Positions 11,930 through 23,300 of a DNA stretch of 64,000 bases are shown here, in pieces. Position numbers and translations under genes: made by a program. Below the pieces are notes generated by a model. The model was not told the DNA's origin, did not search any database, and worked only from the letters and a program-made list of their open reading frames with translations. Within the stretch, counting starts at the first letter, position 1, and each line of letters starts with the position of its first letter. Source of the stretch: Acorus gramineus (Eukaryota > Streptophyta > Magnoliopsida > Acorales > Acoraceae); the NCBI GenBank assembly GCA_030737835.1, contig CM060848.1, positions 13,252,323-13,316,322 of the forward strand. Reading direction: 5' to 3'.

Positions 11930-12990
11930 GAGTCATCACTCAGAGTGGGAGAAGACTTTTGATATCCATTTTCTTTTGTTGATTTGTTTGCTTTTCGCGC
12001 GAACCATATTTGTTTGCGTCATCATCGTTCTTCTCTTCCTTAGATCTCCTTCTTCCTTAAGATCTGTGTTTGTCGCCTGTCTTCTCCGTCAGCATGCCTC
12101 TCGTCTCGTGTAGTCCGCATCGCCGCCAACTTCGCATCTCTTCTTCTCCTTCATCGGTGTTCTCTCGTCCGCGCCTTCTCTGTCATCGTATGTGTCACAT
12201 TTCTTCTTCTACTTTTTTTTCTCTATCTTCGTTACGCTTTGCCATTAACGTTTGTAGTGTTGCAGAAAGGCTTTGGTACGCTTCGCCATCGCATTTCTTC
12301 TGCTTCTTCTTCTCCGTCTGCGTGCCCTTCGAGGCTCGTCTGTGTTCGTCCGCATGCCTGTCGGCACTTGTCTGCGCCCGTCCACGCCAACCACCACCAG
12401 CCGCTCGTCGTTGTCGCCAGTGTTACTCCCCGAGGCGGCCGTTCCAAGAGCGTTACCAATCATACAATATCAGGAGTCATACACGAGAGGTCAATAATGA
12501 CTCCAAATAAAATGCAGCAATAACCAACAAGAATCGAATAAGGTAACAAGGTAACAAGGAAGCGATAGCCAATTAAAAATGCAGAAGCATAAAATACAAA
12601 TAAATTTGTAAATCAAAAACATTATTATAGACCCAAACGCACAATCTTTGTCATATGAGAGTCCAAGTCTAGTCCAAATACAACCACATGTGCGGCACGC
12701 ACGATTACTAATACATACCAAAAAAAAAATAAGATTGCTAACAGTCTTGCACTCGCCAACCGAAAGGTGGAACGCTCCACGCACGAACCACATCACAAGG
12801 ATATTCCAGCTCCACGCCCAACTCAGCCCTTGGTGGAGAAACAACATACAAGGGATGAGCTATAAGCTCAGTGAGTGGCAAGAATCCAAGCTCTACAATA
12901 ATAATATAATATTAGCATATTTGTCTTCTAAGAAAAGATATGGATGGGAGAACCCCAACAGATATAAATGTCACGTGGAAATGTGATCTT
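11930..12990. other. GC-rich leader-like stretch and non-coding spacer
   Basis: 11930-12470 is C/T- and GC-rich, with several overlapping frames that match nothing I know. In composition it resembles the leader of the LTR-retrotransposon remnant at 60605-61340. 12480-12990 is ordinary AT-rich sequence. No gene is supported. Confidence 0.4.
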
Positions 12991-13690
12991 ACCTCACCCT
13001 CACCCTGGAGGGGGAGGGACTTTTGGGACTCTTGGGGAACAACTAATCCATTAACAATAACGTGTAGTATCACAAACTAGAACAACACTACAAAAATTAT
13101 CCGCATCGAGATATAATATGTTACGATGCCTCACATCATCTGGTAGCCCTCTCCCGGGTAGTCCTCATCCTGGAGGCCATCTATGGTCGGTACTCGAGCC
13201 TCGTATGGTAGTGACATCGTACTCTAGACATTCCCAACGATATGGTGGCACAATGCAGGACAGATTTGACATCGGGTAGCTTCGACGCACGATGATGTAG
13301 GGAAACAATACTCCACACTCCTGATATCATCCGGTAGCCCTCTCCCTGGCGACCTTTCGATGCGGCGGCACCACCTAGGGAAGCTTCGACGCTAGGCAGC
13401 TTCGACGCATGATGATATGGGGAGCAAGCACTCCAACCTCATTCTCACCTTCACCCATAGGGGTGACATGGGACTATTGGAAAAAAAAAAAAGAAATCAA
13501 TTTGCTAACTCCCTTAACCTTCCGGTAGCCCTCTCGCGGGTCATCCTCTTCCTGACAGCCATCCTAGTAGGTCCGATGCCAAAACGGAATCGAAATACAC
13601 ATTGGACATCCTACGATGTGGTGACACAATCCAGGATAACTCCAACACCGAGTAGCCTCAACGCGAATACGAGGTAGGGGAGAAGCATTC
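12990..13690. repeat. Degenerate array of a CGGTAGCCCTCTC...AGCTTCGACGC module
   Basis: A module is seen at least three times, around 13137, 13330 and 13521. Its phrases are (C/T)GGTAGCCCTCTCCCGGGT, a CGATATGGTGGCACAAT-like segment, GGGTAGCTTCGACGC and GATGATGTAGGGGA. A header with CTCACCCTCACC(C) followed by GGGACTNTTGGG occurs at about 12990 and 13437. The copies are strongly diverged and of unequal length. No coding frame persists. This may be retrotransposon-derived or a small satellite. Confidence 0.6.
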
Positions 13691-13841
13691 CGCACTCACA
13701 ATACGATCCTCAAGGATCAACTACAATCATCTAGCAATTAAACAATGCTAATGAATTCTCTTGAATTGCCATACAGATGCATCACTCGAACACGGGGGAA
13801 AATAGTTAAGTTTTCGCACTCAACAATGAGAAGGAATAACC

Positions 13842-14117
13842 CTAAAGGCGGGTTATCCACGCACCTATTACAGATAGACCAAGCATACTATCATAATTAT
13901 CGGTTAACGAACACCGATACAATAAATGAATTCTTCCTAATTCCCATATGAGAGCATTGCATGGATGCAGGGTAGATAAACTTTGGATTTGTCCTTGAAG
14001 AATGCGTCCTCTAAGGTTAGGCTCAGGTTGACTAGAAAACTTTCCTTTCTCTCTCTCTCTCATGGTGGTGGCCAATTGACCAACTTGAATCTCAAGACGG
14101 GAGATCGCTTTGTCCAC
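13842..14117 (-). pseudogene. Athila-like Ty3/gypsy gag fragment
   Basis: The start of this frame carries RLEIQVGQLATTMREREKGK followed by FSSQPEPN. It matches the conserved C-terminal gag phrase of plant Athila/Tat-type gypsy elements (consensus of the type QVGQLA..L..REKGK.PSQP..NP). The remainder degenerates within 40 residues. Isolated relic; no zinc knuckle or protease follows. Confidence 0.65.
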
Positions 14118-14550
14118 TGTTGCTCTCTTTCATTGCTACACTCTACACTGATATTTTGTCAGTTTCTTGAATCCATAGACACCAATAATTGAGGATCGGT
14201 TCCGAATTCAATAATTGATTGGTGTTGCTGCGTGATTTTCAAATGAATTAATGAAGAAGAATTACAGGATCTTAGAATTGATGATACTCCACAATAATCG
14301 GATGAATCAAAATCGTCAAACACATTTTAAGGAAATAATTAAGTAAATGGCATAATGGCTAAAGTCTTGTTGTCACCTCATTGGGCCTATGATGGGCCCT
14401 AAATAACATTATTGTATAATAATTGATCATTCGGAGCAAGTCCTGTAACCCACAAATTATAGCCCTCGTGCACGGTGTAGGATGACAAGGATTGACCGCC
14501 CAGTGCACCATATCGCACTCCTCCTCGAATCTCGATCCAGATCGGATCAA

Positions 14551-14722
14551 TTTTTTTTTTCTTAGAAAAAACCCACAAGGAACAGGTACAGCACAACAGG
14601 GTGTGCGAGACCCATAGTCCAACAGGAGGAATTACTCCCCACAGGAGGTTTTACCGGTATTGAACTCGGGTCGGCCGTATGGAGCGGGTGCAACTCTACT
14701 ACATCGCCAGCGAGGGGTGGTG
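14551..14722 (-). mobile_element. tRNA-derived SINE with target-site duplication
   Basis: Read on the minus strand, the unit has a box-A-like start (TGGCGATGTAGTAGAG), a box-B-like CGAGTTCAATACC about 35 nt later, and a 3' A-tract. It is flanked by an 18-bp duplication: CGATCCAGATCGGATCAA at 14533-14550 and CGATCCAAATCGGATCGA at 14723-14740 (2 mismatches). Poly-A, an internal pol III promoter and the long target duplication together make this a convincing SINE of about 172 bp. Its 3' sequence differs from the other two SINEs in the window. Confidence 0.8.
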
Positions 14723-15229
14723 CGATCCAAATCGGATCGATTTCCTATTCTGATCGGCTTTTGACTCGGATGGATGACATCAGCAAATTTCACATTTAGT
14801 TGAGCAATGGAGTCAAACAAGCAGATCAGATTAGTCAATCTTTTATAAGGATTGTCAAGCCAACTCCATAACTCGGTGAGAAAAAAATTCTACATGGACT
14901 ACTTTATTAATGCTACCAATGTTTAATTAAGTAATTTTAAATAAAAACTTTTGTTCTCCTAAATTTTATTTTATCTAATGTTGGATATGGTCATAGTTTT
15001 ATCTAATTTGTGTTGCAAAATCATCAAACTGAATAAAATATTAGAAATGTGCTCATGATTTCTTTTATATTATTTATATTTTAATTTGATAATATAATTT
15101 TGTATGAAATATATTTCAAATTGTGACATGTGCATTTTTATAGATAATTTCATTCTTCACTATAAAATTACATTTATCCTGATTCAGCGCTAAAATTTTC
15201 TCCTTAAACCTGATCAACACAAGGGAAAA

Positions 15230-15700
15230 ATGATGTAGGCCAATTACAAAATGTTGATCTAAATACAGAGAAATCATTCTAGCATAACCCAAAGGGAAGG
15301 TGGACTTCTTCTAATCCTCTGGAACTATGAAAATTTAGTATAACCAGAATAACCATCAAGGAAGTAATAAAAGGCATGATCAACCAAGCATTCTAACATC
15401 TACTCAATGAATGGGAGTGAAAAATGATCATTTCTAGTGACAGAATTTAGCTTAATGATAATCAATGCATACACGCCACTTAAGTCTGTATCCTGGTGAG
15501 AATAAACTCATTGTCATCATTTTTTAATATTATACTGTCAAATTTCTTATGAACAACATAAATCAGATTTACCCATTTACTTTTAGAAATTGAAATGAAT
15601 GATCCCAACATCAAGAAATTCTTCATGACAAGATCCAGACTCCTTTGTGATTCCCTAGAAATTTTTGCATTGTCCTCAAGATAAATGTAATGTTCAATCC
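15230..15700 (-). pseudogene. Athila-like Ty3/gypsy reverse transcriptase relic
   Basis: Minus-strand frames match the RT N-terminus of Athila-type elements. The order is KISRESQRSLDLVMK, then SKWVNLIYVVHKK, then ILKNDDNEFILTR, and across stops KLNSVTRNDHFSLPFIE and FYYFLDGYSGY. Multiple stops and frameshifts make it dead. It lies 5' of the gag fragment at 13842-14117 on the same strand, the wrong order for one intact element, so the region is rearranged or has two insertions. Confidence 0.75.
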
Positions 15701-16130
15701 ACATACAGCACTTGCATGGGTTAGAGGAAAAGGAACTCATCCCTGGTCCCCATTCGTTCTCTGCATCATATCCATCAAGGACTGCTGCTTCTTCAGAACT
15801 GGAAATTTCGCATATTCATCGAGAAGGGAATTCCCCTGCCGATATTCTAGCTTCTTTTCAATTTGTAAGGGGCTTCCCCTCTCAACTTTAGCAGGAACTG
15901 CGTTCTGCATTCAGCTCTTGATCTTGATAGGGCTGGTACCCAGTACATCCAACGTAGGGGCTGACTGTCGATCTCTTTTGTTTTCATCAAAATGTAGCAT
16001 GTTCCAAAGGGATCCAGGTTTGCTTTGCTCTCCTTCCCTCCTTTGGAAGCAAGGCCCTCTCTCATCGTCTTTCGCTTTGTATAGCATGGAATACTTTTTG
16101 TAAAGTTCAATTCTTACATAGCAATACAAT
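15701..16130 (-). other. Unassigned open stretch next to the gypsy relic
   Basis: Overlapping minus-strand frames are open here (for example 15847-16110). One frame, read past a stop near 15910, gives a hydrophilic Lys/Gln-rich peptide. I recognise no domain. Because it abuts the Athila-like RT relic, it may be part of that element or a captured exon. No splice context was established. Confidence 0.3.
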
Positions 16131-17139
16131 TTTGATTACCAATAATAATAAAAAGAAAGATAGATGCAATGTTAAATCATAGGACTTATCCCTTTATTTA
16201 ACTGGTCTTGTATTATCCATGGTGATGGTTGGTTCAGATGAAGTCAAGTGATGATCAAGTGGATCAATATTAATCAAAGATTTTTACAATCCCTACTCCA
16301 AATGCTCATAAATCAAAATCTCCCAAATCCATGAGAGATTTTTAACAATCCAAGATCACAAAAATCAAGAACAGAATCCACCAAATCAACATATTAGGAT
16401 TTATCTTCTTAATTGAAGGGAGATGATTTTTAAAAGAGTTAACTTCATACAACGGAATATTAATGACCCAAAATGAACCGTGAGATATAAAGAGATAAAA
16501 GATAATGTTTTATTAAAATGTAATTAATTTGTTAAAAGTATAACAATCATTAAAAAAATCAATTTCATAATCCATCCGTATTTTCAGAATCCCACCAAAT
16601 TAGTGAGATTTAGATTCCATCCTATTTTCCTTCCCACATGGATTTTGAATCCTGTGAGATCCACATTTTCTTTCAAGATAACCAACCAAACGGTAGATTT
16701 TAACACTTCCCCATTAATCTCAAGTGGAATCAAAATCCACCCTAAAATGACAAAAATCAAACAGGGCTTAAGAGGACAGCTCCAATTGTTCCAAGATAAA
16801 CCTCAAGCTTACCATTAGGAAAATAAAACATGTGAACCCCCTAATTTACAAAAGATGATAGATGATTTGACATATGAACCCCCTTTTATACCAATGGTAT
16901 AGATTGGATGGAATAACATAATTTTATAGAGGACCTGGAATACCAATACCAGTGTATTTATACCAATCTATTCCTTATAAACGAACAGGGTATTTGGGTT
17001 CATTCCCCCCTATTTCTCTATTAAAACAGGGCATAAGTAAATGACATCAATTGCATAGCATATCTTTAAAAACAAGAATCTGAGATTCAACACATTACAT
17101 ACAGATACAATTTGTGTTTTATTTTTGGTAAGTTCTTAT
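16131..17139. other. AT-rich spacer 3' of the complete peptidase gene
   Basis: No coding region is supported. The segments around 16590-16700 and 16860-17010 have MITE-like wording (paired ATCCCACC/GGTGGGAT-type and ATACCAATGGTAT motifs), but I could not define ends. Several AATAAA-like sites occur towards the gene. Confidence 0.45.
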
Positions 17140-17145
17140 TTTATT
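17140..17145 (-). terminator. Candidate polyadenylation signal of the peptidase gene
   Basis: AATAAA on the minus strand (TTTATT on plus), about 210 bp past the stop codon at 17354-17356. Chosen by motif and distance only; plant poly(A) signals are loose. Confidence 0.35.
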
Positions 17146-17353
17146 GATGGCGTGTCATCAACAAGTTACAGGAGTACCTATAATTAAGGTATATACTATT
17201 TTAAATATTTACATGAACTTAGTGTCAACCAAAATTATACTGACATGCCAGCAATGCATTGGGTACCTGGAATGTTGTTCAGACAATTGGCAGTCCTATC
17301 CAATATTGGCGATCGAACACTCTTCACTCACACTCTTCACTCGTTACAAAGCT

Positions 17354-20300
17354 TTAATCGAAGTTGTCAATTTTGATTGGAGAAATTATATCAGCAACTT
17401 CGAATTTCCCGATCAACCGCGCAAAGAACATCATCTGCTGTTCTATTGAGAACCGGATGTTCTCAGCCTGTGCAAATGCTGATTCAGTAACACCATATGC
17501 AAAATCCATAAATATGTTACAGAACATCAAGAACTGGAAAAATACCTTTCGAAACCCATGTTGCTCTCCTTCAAACTCAACCAGAGCAACAGGCAACCCC
17601 TTTTCCTTCAAGGCCTGATAGATTTTACGAGCTTGATTTGGTGGAACAATCTGGTACATGCAATCAACCAAAATGTTAGGTCAATATCATTTCCTGTTAT
17701 TTGACATCAATTTGTCAATAAGCAAAATTATTCTATAGTCATCTCTTTCAATGTAAACAGAAATGCAGGGTGTTGTATTAAAGATCCCCAGTATGGAGTC
17801 TCATTAATGGATTTGCTCCTATCAAAACTCCATCAATGAGCATGGTTGTCCCCCTTAAAATCTTTATCTGTGGACCATCTCAATTATTGGGTGCAGATAT
17901 TAGGAAGTCCATTTGAATGCTTGTGTTATCCCTCATTTCTTAGAAGATTCTTGCTCCCCATTTTACTGGATGTTTATACTTATTTTAAAGAAATTCATGG
18001 GCATCCCACCCTTGTCAAAGGAAGTGAAAAGGAAGAGCCAAAAATTGTACATAATTCTGTGACAAATGGGCAAAACAACCCCATTGAGAAGGAAGATTTT
18101 CAATACATAAATAATATAAAAAAATAGTGTATTCAAAGGTGAAATGAAACTTGGAAAACTTGTGTCACAGGAGAATTTATCCAAGAATTGTCTAAGATTG
18201 TGGAGAGTTGTACAAATTTGAACATTATTTTAATTATGGTGGAGGAGGAAGAGGAAAGTGGAGTAGAGAAGTTTGAAATGGACATCAGTGGATAAAATGT
18301 ATCATAGAAATAGCCGTTTGGAGGAATTTATGCTGGAGTAGAATTCACAATGCTGACCATAAACCATGCAGAAAAATACCGTGTTTGCGACTTTTCACTT
18401 AATATATCCTTTAATGTAAAGAAGGTGGATAAGGTCAAGAATTTTCAAGGACATACCTTATCATCCAACCCTTGGAAAAGTATCACTGGACAGGAAAATT
18501 TACTAACATAGTTAATTGGTGCCCTCTCAAAAAATGCCTCTTCACTTCCTGCAATTATTTGAAAAAAGGACAAGCTGGTCAATTCAGAAAAAAAAAAATT
18601 AAATATTGTAAGGTCAAAAGGTTGCCACTTACCAACCAGATTATCAATATAATGAGATTCAAATTTAGGGATTTCTGCTCTCAAAGATGACAAATCAGCA
18701 ATCTGTTTTCCGTCCAACAAAGAAAGAAGTATGTCAACTGCTTACATTGAGAAGATACATATTTTCGTGCCTATATAATGGAAACTGGAGATGCAATCAT
18801 TTTATGAGCAGTAGTTTTATAAATCATAATGGATGATTAACTACAACATACCCAAAACTTAGAAAATCCAAAAGGAAAGCATGCATCACAAAATTGTATT
18901 CTGAAAGATTCTCCATTTTAGATATTGTCTTTACTTTATGAAAGCATGGGCACCCTCGTCCATGTCTGGCATATACATGGAGGTGTATACACAGAACCCT
19001 ATAAATGCCAATCTGGGTGTCCAGCATGGAATATTTGTATACCTTCAAGATTCTCCATTCAGAAGTAAACCAAGATTCTCCATGTTGGGTTAGTACAAAG
19101 AAACCTCCTAACTGCTTTCAAAATCAACATCTTGTATACCTTCTTCACTCCCAAATTTATTAATGACGCATTGATAATAGGTAACCAAGCGTAAACTAAC
19201 AAATTAGAGAAGTATAGCTTCCTTCTGGAAGTTCCTGATAAGCACATATGTAGCTAACATATGTATTAAAAATGAATGATCAAGTTGTGTTTAGAGATGA
19301 CTCCAAATCCCTTTAACATTCATGGAGTTGGCTATTTGGCAGGCATGGGTTTGCTCTCATAGGTTTCAAGTTCAAATCTCCCTGGACTTACTGATGCACA
19401 TGGTTTGAAGCTGATCGTGTGCATCCAGGGTTTTCCCAACGAATGTCAGAGTTCCTCAGCACCCAAAAAAAAGAGGACCGAGTTCTATTCATGAATGACA
19501 AAAATTGAGTCTAACTTTGTGTTTAATGTTTAATGTGAGTATTTTATGCTTCCTATTCCACCTAGGACCTTAAAGATTAATATGAACTCGAAAACATTAC
19601 CACGCTCAATCACCAATCATAGATGGCATTGGGTAACTATATGATAAATGCTGAAATTTGAGTGTCAAAAGTTAAAAGTTCTGTTATTGGGTACTGAAGA
19701 TTCTATTTTGGTAGGGTGCTGAGCTCCCACCTTTCATCCAAATGGAAAAAAATTGGTAGTTCTCAGTAGACTACTAAGGCACTGTTTGGATTTGCGTTTG
19801 GGCAGATTCTGCGATTCCAACGCTCAATGCAGATACAAACACTTTTTCTTAAACAAGGCAATTTTTGTGTTTCCTGTGTTCGCAGGATTATTTTTTAGGC
19901 GTTTAAAAAGAAGTGGAAATAATTCTTTTGAAGAGCTTACCAAATTTTCAAAATCTCCCCTTTTCCACCGCTAATCCAAATTCTACCTAAAACATCAATA
20001 GTCAACACCCACACCTAAAGTTAATGTTCTACTGATCACGGCAGGTTTCTCTTTTCTCAGAATGTGAGTATTTTCATCATATTAAAATTTAAAGAGGATT
20101 TAAACACCCAATTTCAAGTGAGCTCCACATGAGCTCATGTTGCCCGTCTTTTTTAACCAATAAAAAACAACCTTATTTCATTCAAAGCATATCTTTAAGT
20201 GTTGTTTTAAGTTTTCAAAATGCCACCGAAGACCAAATGAGCAATGACAAAAAAAAAAACATCAAGAATAGATGCCACCTATGAGACGAGAAGACAAAGG

Positions 20301-23300
20301 AAAGAATCGCAATGCAACTCAAGATAATATAGTATAGTATAATTATAATAAAGTATGGAGAAATAAAATGTTCCTTTAATAAAATGCACATTACTTACAC
20401 CATATAAGGAAGCACCAGCCTTGAATGTATCTTTAAAGGCAAGACAAGATAATGTTGTGTAGCCACCAGCAGATTTCCCAGTTATACAAAGTCGCTCTCC
20501 ATCAACTTTGCCACTTTCCACCTTAATATAGAAATTTAATACTTGCATCAGCAAACTTTCATGAAAAATACAATGGCTGTCCAGCCACATTTCCATCAGA
20601 GAAGAGAAGTCCTAAAAATTTTACCAAAAACTCAGCACAACTGCAACAGTCATTGACATCTACAACGCCCCACTGACCAAAAAGTCGTTCTCGATATTCC
20701 CTTCCATAACCTTTATGAACAGATAACTGTCAATAGATAAAAAAAATTCACAAATGTTCAGAATATAATGTTATGAACTTTATGTGAATGCATTCAGCGA
20801 GGATTGGAAATGATGCATGTCAAGCTGAAATAATAAGAAAAATGAAGATGAAGATACATCAACTTAACAAAGCCAAACATTATGTCTGATATTTTATGTA
20901 TATCTCTACTTCAAAAAAAGTAGAGAAAGATCACTTCTCATAAACATTAATAAATCATTTTATACAGAACAACACCGGGTCAGGGACACACCAGTGCTTC
21001 CTCCATAATTAACATCCGCAAAAGCCCATCCTCGACTGGTCCAGTACTGGATGTTTAGATCTAATATTGCACGAGATTCATCCGTCGGACCTCCTATAAA
21101 TGGGAAAAAGGACAAACTATATGAGTATATGATGCTTATTCTCGTTGGTGATTAGAATAATTTAAAACCTGAACAGAAAAGATGACAAGAATACAGATTT
21201 AGAGATGGTAAAAAAGAGTGACATTAACTACAGTCATGAGAAGACCAAGATCTCACATGTATTACATGCCGCGTATAAGGGTACGAAAAAACTCAAAACA
21301 TGCTGCATATACGGGAAGTCGGGAACAAACGTACAGTGCTGAATATGAGTGGCACATGCAGATGTGCATCTATAGATATTAAAGAGCATGTGCTGCTGCA
21401 CTTAAAACTATAAAAACCTTGAAACCCTAAATCTATCACCATATCTGAGCTACAAGGATGCCCCAACCAACACTCAGGCAATCATATAATGACTAAAAAA
21501 AACCCTGCCTTTTTCTAGCCCCCTCCACCTAGTCCCCATTTGGGTTAACACCAACACTATGAAGGCCTGGCTAACAAGAGACCAGCCTCCACAATTTCAT
21601 TTTTCACCAAGTCATATCTCAGGCTCGGGAACCAAACAGCCTCTGTTCACATGTGAACAGCTCATCCATCACAAAGTCCCAGAGATCAGTATTCAAAAAC
21701 ATTGTTTTGCAGTTTTTCATATCTAATCTCGATGCTTATAATATCTATTTGTTTTCAAGGTATCTCTGTTAAAATTTAAAGTATATATGCCTAAAAACAG
21801 GCTATTCAAATCGAAGAATTACCACAACTTCCATAAAAATACAAGAATTACATCAATAGTAACTCTTCAAATATAACTTTACATCCTCTGTTTCGTCATT
21901 CACCTTCGGTATTCGGCAAAGCTCATTTGAAGGACTCTCGAGGAGACAACATGCCTCAAGCACAATTTCAATTCCCTAGACCAAATGTGTGAGGCCGGGA
22001 AATGTCTCAAGAAGAAAGGGGACCGGAGTACTAAGGCAAAGATCTCTCAAATCCTTATTCATGCATTGGGGGCTATATGGCTTGCCGAGAAAAAGATTGT
22101 TTTCAAGGGCGGCCTCTTTGTTTTAAAAAATGTTTGGGATTCGGTGGATATATTCATTTCTGATTGGGGCTGGTTTTGTCTTATGGGCTTCTAGCATTCA
22201 GTTTGAGAAGGGGAGACTTGTGATTGAGGAGTAACTTGTTGGGTTCCTGTAATAGGACTGTCAAAAAAAAGCTTGTTCACTATTCTGCTTCCCTTTTTAC
22301 CCCTTTTTGTGTTGTTTCCTTTCTTCTTATTTTCTTGGTTTCCTTTGGGCTATATACTAATTGGTATTTTATATTGACAGGTGGATAGCCAGCCAAACTT
22401 TCATTTTAAATAAAAAAAAATTATTTCCTCAGTTGCTTTCAGGCAGTCGAATTACTTATAAATTGCCAAGTTTTTTTGTGAACCTTGATGCTAAAGAATG
22501 TACAGTTTGCAAACACAGTAAACAGAAAACAAAATGGCTTTAAGTGAATTAAGCTCAATATGATCATGATAGAATTATTAAGTGATCAAAAGTCAGGATC
22601 TTATGAAACGAGATTTGCATATAGGGAAATAAGGTTCTAAACCTTCTCAACATTCACTTTCAGAAAAAAATTTACTGCCAGCATGATCATAGGTATACAA
22701 AAAATTTACTGATTTACTAATTCAGTTCATTGAATACATCACTTTTTATGCATGTCTCATTCCAAAGATAATTAAGAGCTAAACAGAACGGTTCTGATCC
22801 AGTAACTATACCCAAAAATAATAAATTAAAAAAAAAACTCTGGAACATTTAAATTTAGATGATGGATGCAGATTACACCATACCATGGCTTTTCAACAAC
22901 AGTGGAGGCTTTTCCTGTAGACTAGCTTTATAGTCATTGTTGGATGGTGGATAAAAATAAGCAAAGGCCTTCCGACCAGGAATTTCAGTAGGAAACTCGA
23001 CTATCTCTGGCAAGCTAAAATATGATTTGTATTTCATGCTTTCAGGAGAAGCTGACCAAATAATTGAGAATGCCACCACTTTTGTTCGAGTCTCATTTAA
23101 AGTAACCTGCTCGCATGGTTAAAGAAGTATTGTACAGTTCAAGACAATATATCGATTAGCTAAGAGCCCAACCACCATGCAACAGGATGAATTCAACATA
23201 TACAACTATGATTAGACAGCTTGCCTTAGCCAGTGACAGAGGATGGCTAGCGGATGCTCCTTCAATGTATAAACAATCGATTCCTGAAACCTATTCAAGC

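Noticed and set aside
12070-12523. Several overlapping Ser/Arg/Cys-rich frames
   Set aside because: GC- and CT-rich leader-like DNA opens all frames; none matches a protein family.
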